From Pseudoalteromonas luteoviolacea (GTDB taxonomy: Bacteria; Pseudomonadota; Gammaproteobacteria; Enterobacterales; Alteromonadaceae): 64,000 nt of DNA. Shown one piece after another: positions 61,001-64,000 of the stretch (positions are counted from its first letter, which is position 1; each line of letters starts with the position of its first letter). A program made the position numbers and the translations under genes. The notes below the pieces were generated by a model that saw only the letters and a list, made by a program, of their open reading frames with translations, did no database searches and was not told where the DNA came from. Where the stretch lies: contig NZ_MAUJ01000001.1 in the NCBI RefSeq assembly GCF_001696455.1, positions 1,240,001 to 1,304,000 on the forward strand. Reading direction: 5' to 3'.

Positions 61001-61868
61001 GAATAACCAGTTTGATGTTGTGTTAATGGATATGCAAATGCCAGTGATGGATGGAGTACAGGCAACAAAATTAATCCGCGAATCTATTTCACCAGAAATA
61101 CTCCCCATTTTAGCTATGACGGCCAATGCAATGGGACCTGATATTCAACTTTGTCTAGACGCTGGTATGAATGGTCACGTTGCAAAGCCAATTGATGTTG
61201 AGGGGCTAATAGAAGCAATCTTAGAAGTAACCAATCATCAACCTTCGGTCCAGCAAACTTCCCAAGAACCTCCTAAAACGCATGAGATACCAAATACTAA
61301 CGAGGAGGTAGAGCTAGTGGGTATCGACGTCGCTGAGGGTATTAGACGTGCCGCAAGCAACGAAGAAATTTACTACAAGCTCCTAGAAAAGTTCGTTTTT
61401 GAACAGATTGAAGAAATTATCAATTTGAAACAGGCAATTGAAATTGGTAATTACGAATTAGCACTACATATTCTTCATGCCGTCAAAGGTGCAGGCGCCA
61501 ATTTATCAATGACCTATTTAGCTGATATAGCACAAGAGCTAGAACAACAAATCAAAGAGGATAATGTTAACTCCGACTTGCTCGACACACTTCTAACGCA
61601 TCTAAAAGCAACCAAACAAAAAGTAGCCGCCATTAAAAGCATTAAAGTTGTGCCTCAAACTGAACCTCAGCATTGCTCTTTAAGTGACTTTGCAACCGCT
61701 TTGAAGGAGTATGACTCAAAGGCGACTGAACTTGTCGAACAATTGGAAGTTAACGAGCCGCTAGACCTTGAAACCATCAATGAATTAAAAGTTATGGTCT
61801 CTCGATTTCAATTCGCTGAAGCTTACGATTTACTGGAGTCAGCTACAGATAGTAGCTTAAATGAATAA
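58086..61868 (+). CDS. Large membrane hybrid sensor kinase (HK-REC-REC-Hpt)
   Basis: 1260 residues. TM1 (about 7-27), periplasmic region (28-170), TM2 (172-195); GAF-like (255-400), PAS (410-530); HisKA with NMSHEIRSPMNAI (about 556); HATPase with NLAGNAVKFTE, DTGIGM and GGTGLGLTIS; REC1 (795-910; IDWFMPNIDG), REC2 (933-1050; VLMDMQMPVMDG); Hpt (about 1090-1190; LHAVKGAGAN). Multi-step phosphorelay of the BarA/EvgS kind. Neighbouring genes give no target. Confidence 0.92.
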   Translation: MSTKTMFHSFFVILSILLSAGVISLLTWHGDMSKYMQRYNSINNQHEAFVNLQSIRAELFFSLSNYNNEKDNDSRSIASAELIGSRIQFESLQPHLQPSISTKSTIDAVNSYLLLYNIAEEALVKDLNQARYDIDVAVFENANRASIDAIARALDQTDQQIIITQNQIDAIQGRLLISLSTILTTLLLLGVAAYFYLAKRLVTPFSALHQAFCINNPTQSGVSLPKGLQGEVADVVEAVSLTYQSLDERADIAKIRHAFGREVRHCVDPEDMRVTTANFLAHNFNAPSVAIYNYDDNEFTEQVCVGFPAFFDDSSSQIQRLITEKTTQTFLSKHEQAVLTKNGMSMALHSVLYLPLVINEELAGAAVVALTSSISDAQLHCLNLLSEDLSIQLRLSENTQKQIEAENALAAHLELTLHIINAIPNPTYYRDKQGMFMGVNRAFLAFIDKFEVEVSDSHLNQVFDVQTASYLESKSKHTIEQKEAHSFALSMENSSKEMRELVVYEAPFFDSLGQVGGVVGTFLDVTERNELERQMLKAKDEADKNAQVKGEFLANMSHEIRSPMNAIIGMSHLALNTDLSAQQEGYITKIDYAAKQLLKLINDILDFSKIEAGKIDIEHIPFQLDKVLDNVATIVGIKAQEKQLEFIFNVPTDLPINYLGDPLRISQVLINLAGNAVKFTEQGCVSVSISMLGLEGDLAKLTFSVKDTGIGMNQEQQKKLFQSFSQADTSTTRKYGGTGLGLTISQQLVKLLGGEIFVESEQDKGSEFYFTLPLTINNQASTLLQDSNKFAGKHACIVDDSEDARDILIEMLEGLGLKTTAFASGRACIKHLQQKNHQFDIIFIDWFMPNIDGLETVKQLKSLGVKSNFVLVTAHGHDIALNEAQKTLFDSMLLKPLNPSNLVDCLQATFMSASNSKAHHPAQMPDKRLSGIHVLVAEDQPVNQEIAVEILSFHGAKVSVANNGEIAIQQVTNNQFDVVLMDMQMPVMDGVQATKLIRESISPEILPILAMTANAMGPDIQLCLDAGMNGHVAKPIDVEGLIEAILEVTNHQPSVQQTSQEPPKTHEIPNTNEEVELVGIDVAEGIRRAASNEEIYYKLLEKFVFEQIEEIINLKQAIEIGNYELALHILHAVKGAGANLSMTYLADIAQELEQQIKEDNVNSDLLDTLLTHLKATKQKVAAIKSIKVVPQTEPQHCSLSDFATALKEYDSKATELVEQLEVNEPLDLETINELKVMVSRFQFAEAYDLLESATDSSLNE

Positions 61869-61912
61869 GTTAAAAGCCATGCTATTGCAGAACATGGCTT
61901 TTATAGATTTAA

Positions 61913-62602
61913 CTACAGGCCTAGCTCGGCCATAAAATCATCATCTGCCGCATTTTCTTGCGTATCTGCTGGTTTTTCTGCCTTTGCTTTTGCTGACGTT
62001 GTATTTTGTTTCGCGATAATGTCATCAGGATCAACAGCTTCAGAAATATCAAAGTCATGTAGCTTGATGAACTCTGTTTTATCCATAGCAAGTTCAAGGT
62101 AGAAAATATTCTGGCCTTGCGTCGTGAAGGTGACACGTCTTGCCTGAGGGCGGTCCATTGTCGTATCAACAGAAATTTGCACCTGCTTGTTAATCGCCAT
62201 CATCTTAGGTTGGTTTTGAGTAATTGAGGTATGTAGCTGCTCTCTAACCTTACTTGTAAAGTCACCTACGATTTGGTTCATAAGTTCACCCAGCACATTC
62301 GAAACGTCATCGGACAAATGACTTTGTGCAATTTCACTTTCAGGCATGCCCATATTACGCATATAGTCCTGGTAAACTTCCATTGCAGCTTGCGCCGTGA
62401 AGTTAGTTACGACCAACCCAGTAAAGCCCCCATCAAACAACACAAAGCATCCGATATCAGGCCTCATACAAGTACGTGTAATTTTTTGTACCATTGCCGA
62501 ATAAGCTATTTGGTTGCCACTTGCCGAAGACAGTACTTCTGTAACAGAGTGACAAAGAGTTGATAGGATATCTTCTGTGCTGACCACTTTATTTTTCGCC
62601 AT
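61913..62602 (-). CDS. DUF3334 protein (CheX-like)
   Basis: 229 residues. The segment VSNVLGELMNQIVGDFTSKV (about 103-122) has the E..N...G helix of CheC/CheX-type phosphatases, and the DUF3334 pattern is found next to cmoA in related genera. C-terminus is acidic and Ala-rich. May modulate the neighbouring phosphorelay; this is inference from fold type and position. Convergent with the kinase gene. Confidence 0.7.
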   Translation of the reverse strand: MAKNKVVSTEDILSTLCHSVTEVLSSASGNQIAYSAMVQKITRTCMRPDIGCFVLFDGGFTGLVVTNFTAQAAMEVYQDYMRNMGMPESEIAQSHLSDDVSNVLGELMNQIVGDFTSKVREQLHTSITQNQPKMMAINKQVQISVDTTMDRPQARRVTFTTQGQNIFYLELAMDKTEFIKLHDFDISEAVDPDDIIAKQNTTSAKAKAEKPADTQENAADDDFMAELGL

Positions 62603-62719
62603 TTCTTATCTCATTTTTTACTTCTTATGACTAATAGTAGCCAAGCTACTCAATTTATCACTGACTATCCAGTATAAAATGCTAAAATAGCGAGATTATT
62701 TTTGTATGAGAGTAGTAAA

Positions 62720-63445
62720 GTGACTGGCAAAGACAGTATTTATGCCACAGAGCAGAAAGTTAAGGACTTCACATTTGACGAAAATGTCGTCGAAGTGTTT
62801 CCAGATATGATACAGCGTTCCGTTCCAGGTTACGCCACAATGGTCAACAATATGGGAAAGTTGGCAGGTCAGTTTGCACAAAGTAATTCCAACCTGTACG
62901 ACCTAGGATGCTCTTTGGGTGCCGTCACGTTGAGCATGAGACGGAACATAGACAAAGAAAACTGCCAGATCATCGCTGTTGATAACTCAGCGCCAATGGT
63001 TGAACGGTGCCAGCTGCACCTAAAGGGCTTCAAATCAGACGTACCTGTAGATGTACAACTTGGTGATATTAATGATGTTCAAATCGAAAATGCCAGTGTC
63101 GTTGCGATGAACTTTACGTTGCAGTTTATTCCACAAGAACAAAGACAAGCTGTTCTAGAAAAAATATTTGTAGGCCTCAAACCTGGTGGAGCCCTACTGC
63201 TCTCAGAGAAAATCAAGGGTGAAAATGATGTAAGAGACAATTTGTTAATTGACCTTCATCACGACTTCAAGCGTCAAAATGGCTATTCAGAACTTGAGAT
63301 CAGCCAAAAACGCACTGCCATTGAAAATATTATGCGCACTGATGCATTGAGCACGCACTTAGAACGATTAAGCACAGTCGGTTTTACAAACACACAAGTT
63401 TGGTACCAATGCTTTAACTTTTGCTCAATGATTGCAATTAAATAA
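62720..63445 (+). CDS. cmoA: Carboxy-S-adenosylmethionine synthase
   Basis: About 241 residues from GTG 62720 (a TTG six codons earlier is less likely). Contains [40 protein letters not shown] (SAM site) and MNFTLQFIP, all typical for CmoA. Makes carboxy-SAM from SAM and prephenate for tRNA wobble-uridine modification (cmo5U). Followed by cmoB after 10 bases. Confidence 0.94.
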   Translation: MTGKDSIYATEQKVKDFTFDENVVEVFPDMIQRSVPGYATMVNNMGKLAGQFAQSNSNLYDLGCSLGAVTLSMRRNIDKENCQIIAVDNSAPMVERCQLHLKGFKSDVPVDVQLGDINDVQIENASVVAMNFTLQFIPQEQRQAVLEKIFVGLKPGGALLLSEKIKGENDVRDNLLIDLHHDFKRQNGYSELEISQKRTAIENIMRTDALSTHLERLSTVGFTNTQVWYQCFNFCSMIAIK

Positions 63446-63455
63446 AGAGGACACT

Positions 63456-64000
63456 ATGAACGCTTGGTTTACGGACTTTTATGCCGCTATCGCTAAAACA
63501 CAATTAAGTCATTGGCTTGATACGCTCCCTGCCCAATTGACGCATTGGCAAAAAGAAGCGCAGCATGGTGACTGGCCCAAATGGGAAAAGGTATTGAAGA
63601 ACCTTCCTGAGATCAATACCGATCAAGTTAACATTGTTGACCGCGTAGAGTTCAGCTCCAGTGACGAATTGTCTGAAGGGCATAAAAAACAATTAAACCA
63701 CCTGCTTAAGAGAATGATGCCATGGCGCAAAGGGCCTTTTCATATTCATGGCATTCACATTGACACCGAATGGCGCAGTGATTGGAAATGGGACAGGTTA
63801 CTTCCTCATATCAGTGATCTGCATGGCCGCACTGTGTTAGACATTGGATGTGGTTCTGGATATCACCTTTGGAGAATGAAAGGCGCAGGTGCAGAGTTTG
63901 TGGTAGGAATTGATCCTTCGGATTTATTTTTAAGCCAATTTCAAGCGGTCAAACACTTCAACCCAGATCCGAATGTTCATTTGCTTCCACTCGGTGTTGA
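63456..64000 (+). CDS. cmoB: tRNA U34 carboxymethyltransferase (3' end outside window)
   Basis: 181 codons are present from ATG 63456 with AAAGAGGA upstream. Conserved: [27 protein letters not shown] and [15 protein letters not shown], the CmoB signature. Transfers the carboxymethyl group to ho5U34 of tRNA. Operon partner of cmoA. Confidence 0.95.
   Translation, partial: MNAWFTDFYAAIAKTQLSHWLDTLPAQLTHWQKEAQHGDWPKWEKVLKNLPEINTDQVNIVDRVEFSSSDELSEGHKKQLNHLLKRMMPWRKGPFHIHGIHIDTEWRSDWKWDRLLPHISDLHGRTVLDIGCGSGYHLWRMKGAGAEFVVGIDPSDLFLSQFQAVKHFNPDPNVHLLPLGV

Noticed and set aside
1..64000. tRNA or rRNA genes
   Set aside because: No cloverleaf or rRNA-like segment was recognised on either strand, and the prophage att site is in sbcB, not in a tRNA.

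Overview
The window looks like part of a marine gammaproteobacterial chromosome of the Alteromonadales, most like Pseudoalteromonas. The evidence is moderately AT-rich DNA, a TonB-TPR operon, sbcB, metC, nudC, a nagK-nagA-nagX-nagB chitin/GlcNAc regulon with NagR-type operators, a DUF3334 gene and cmoA-cmoB. Genus assignment is inference from gene content.

Layout. 1-2314: end of a TonB gene, a secreted TPR protein and a DUF2799 lipoprotein. 2451-2585: a lone double-glycine-leader peptide. About 2690-7201: remnant of a P2-like prophage (decayed portal end, holin-like gene, cargo, PapB-like regulator, cos-like region, ogr, cargo, truncated gpA). 7386-7481: an orphaned 5' end of sbcB. 7440-47515: a largely intact P2-like prophage of about 40 kb between 22-bp direct repeats inside sbcB; its right end supplies a replacement 5' end, so sbcB reads full length at 47440-48909. 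48951-64000: ordinary chromosome (metC, nudC, nag genes, a 2OG-Fe(II) oxygenase, two sensor-kinase-type regulators, a DUF3334 protein, cmoA and partial cmoB).

Prophage organisation. Tail, baseplate and capsid genes (V, D, fibres, H, I, J, T, E/E', tube, sheath, S, R, L, M, N, O) run on the minus strand from 23741 down to 7546. Terminase P, portal Q and a holin-like gene run on the plus strand from 23932. The ogr activator has a near-perfect LexA box over its -10 region. The early operon (AlpA-like proteins to gpA) runs on the minus strand from 35426 to 30430, divergent from the repressor at 35594. The 36-46 kb arm between repressor and integrase is accessory: small membrane proteins, an operon of four double-glycine-leader peptides plus two membrane proteins, an XRE/ImmA pair with phased operators, a tandem repeat array carrying tiny basic peptides, a secreted HNH-type nuclease, and a structured-RNA/SLATT/reverse-transcriptase locus next to the integrase.

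Most interesting points: (1) the SLATT-RT locus with a long-range stem and internal hairpins upstream; (2) the multi-peptide operon with a shared leader and an EPP core motif; (3) two prophages in which the same two positions (holin/PapB and ogr/gpA) hold unrelated cargo, most of it membrane-associated; (4) the 249-bp array with changing small ORFs; (5) sbcB 5'-end replacement with matching integrase arm sites at both ends. The tape-measure gene has an apparent one-base frameshift, so the prophage may be defective unless this is a sequence error.
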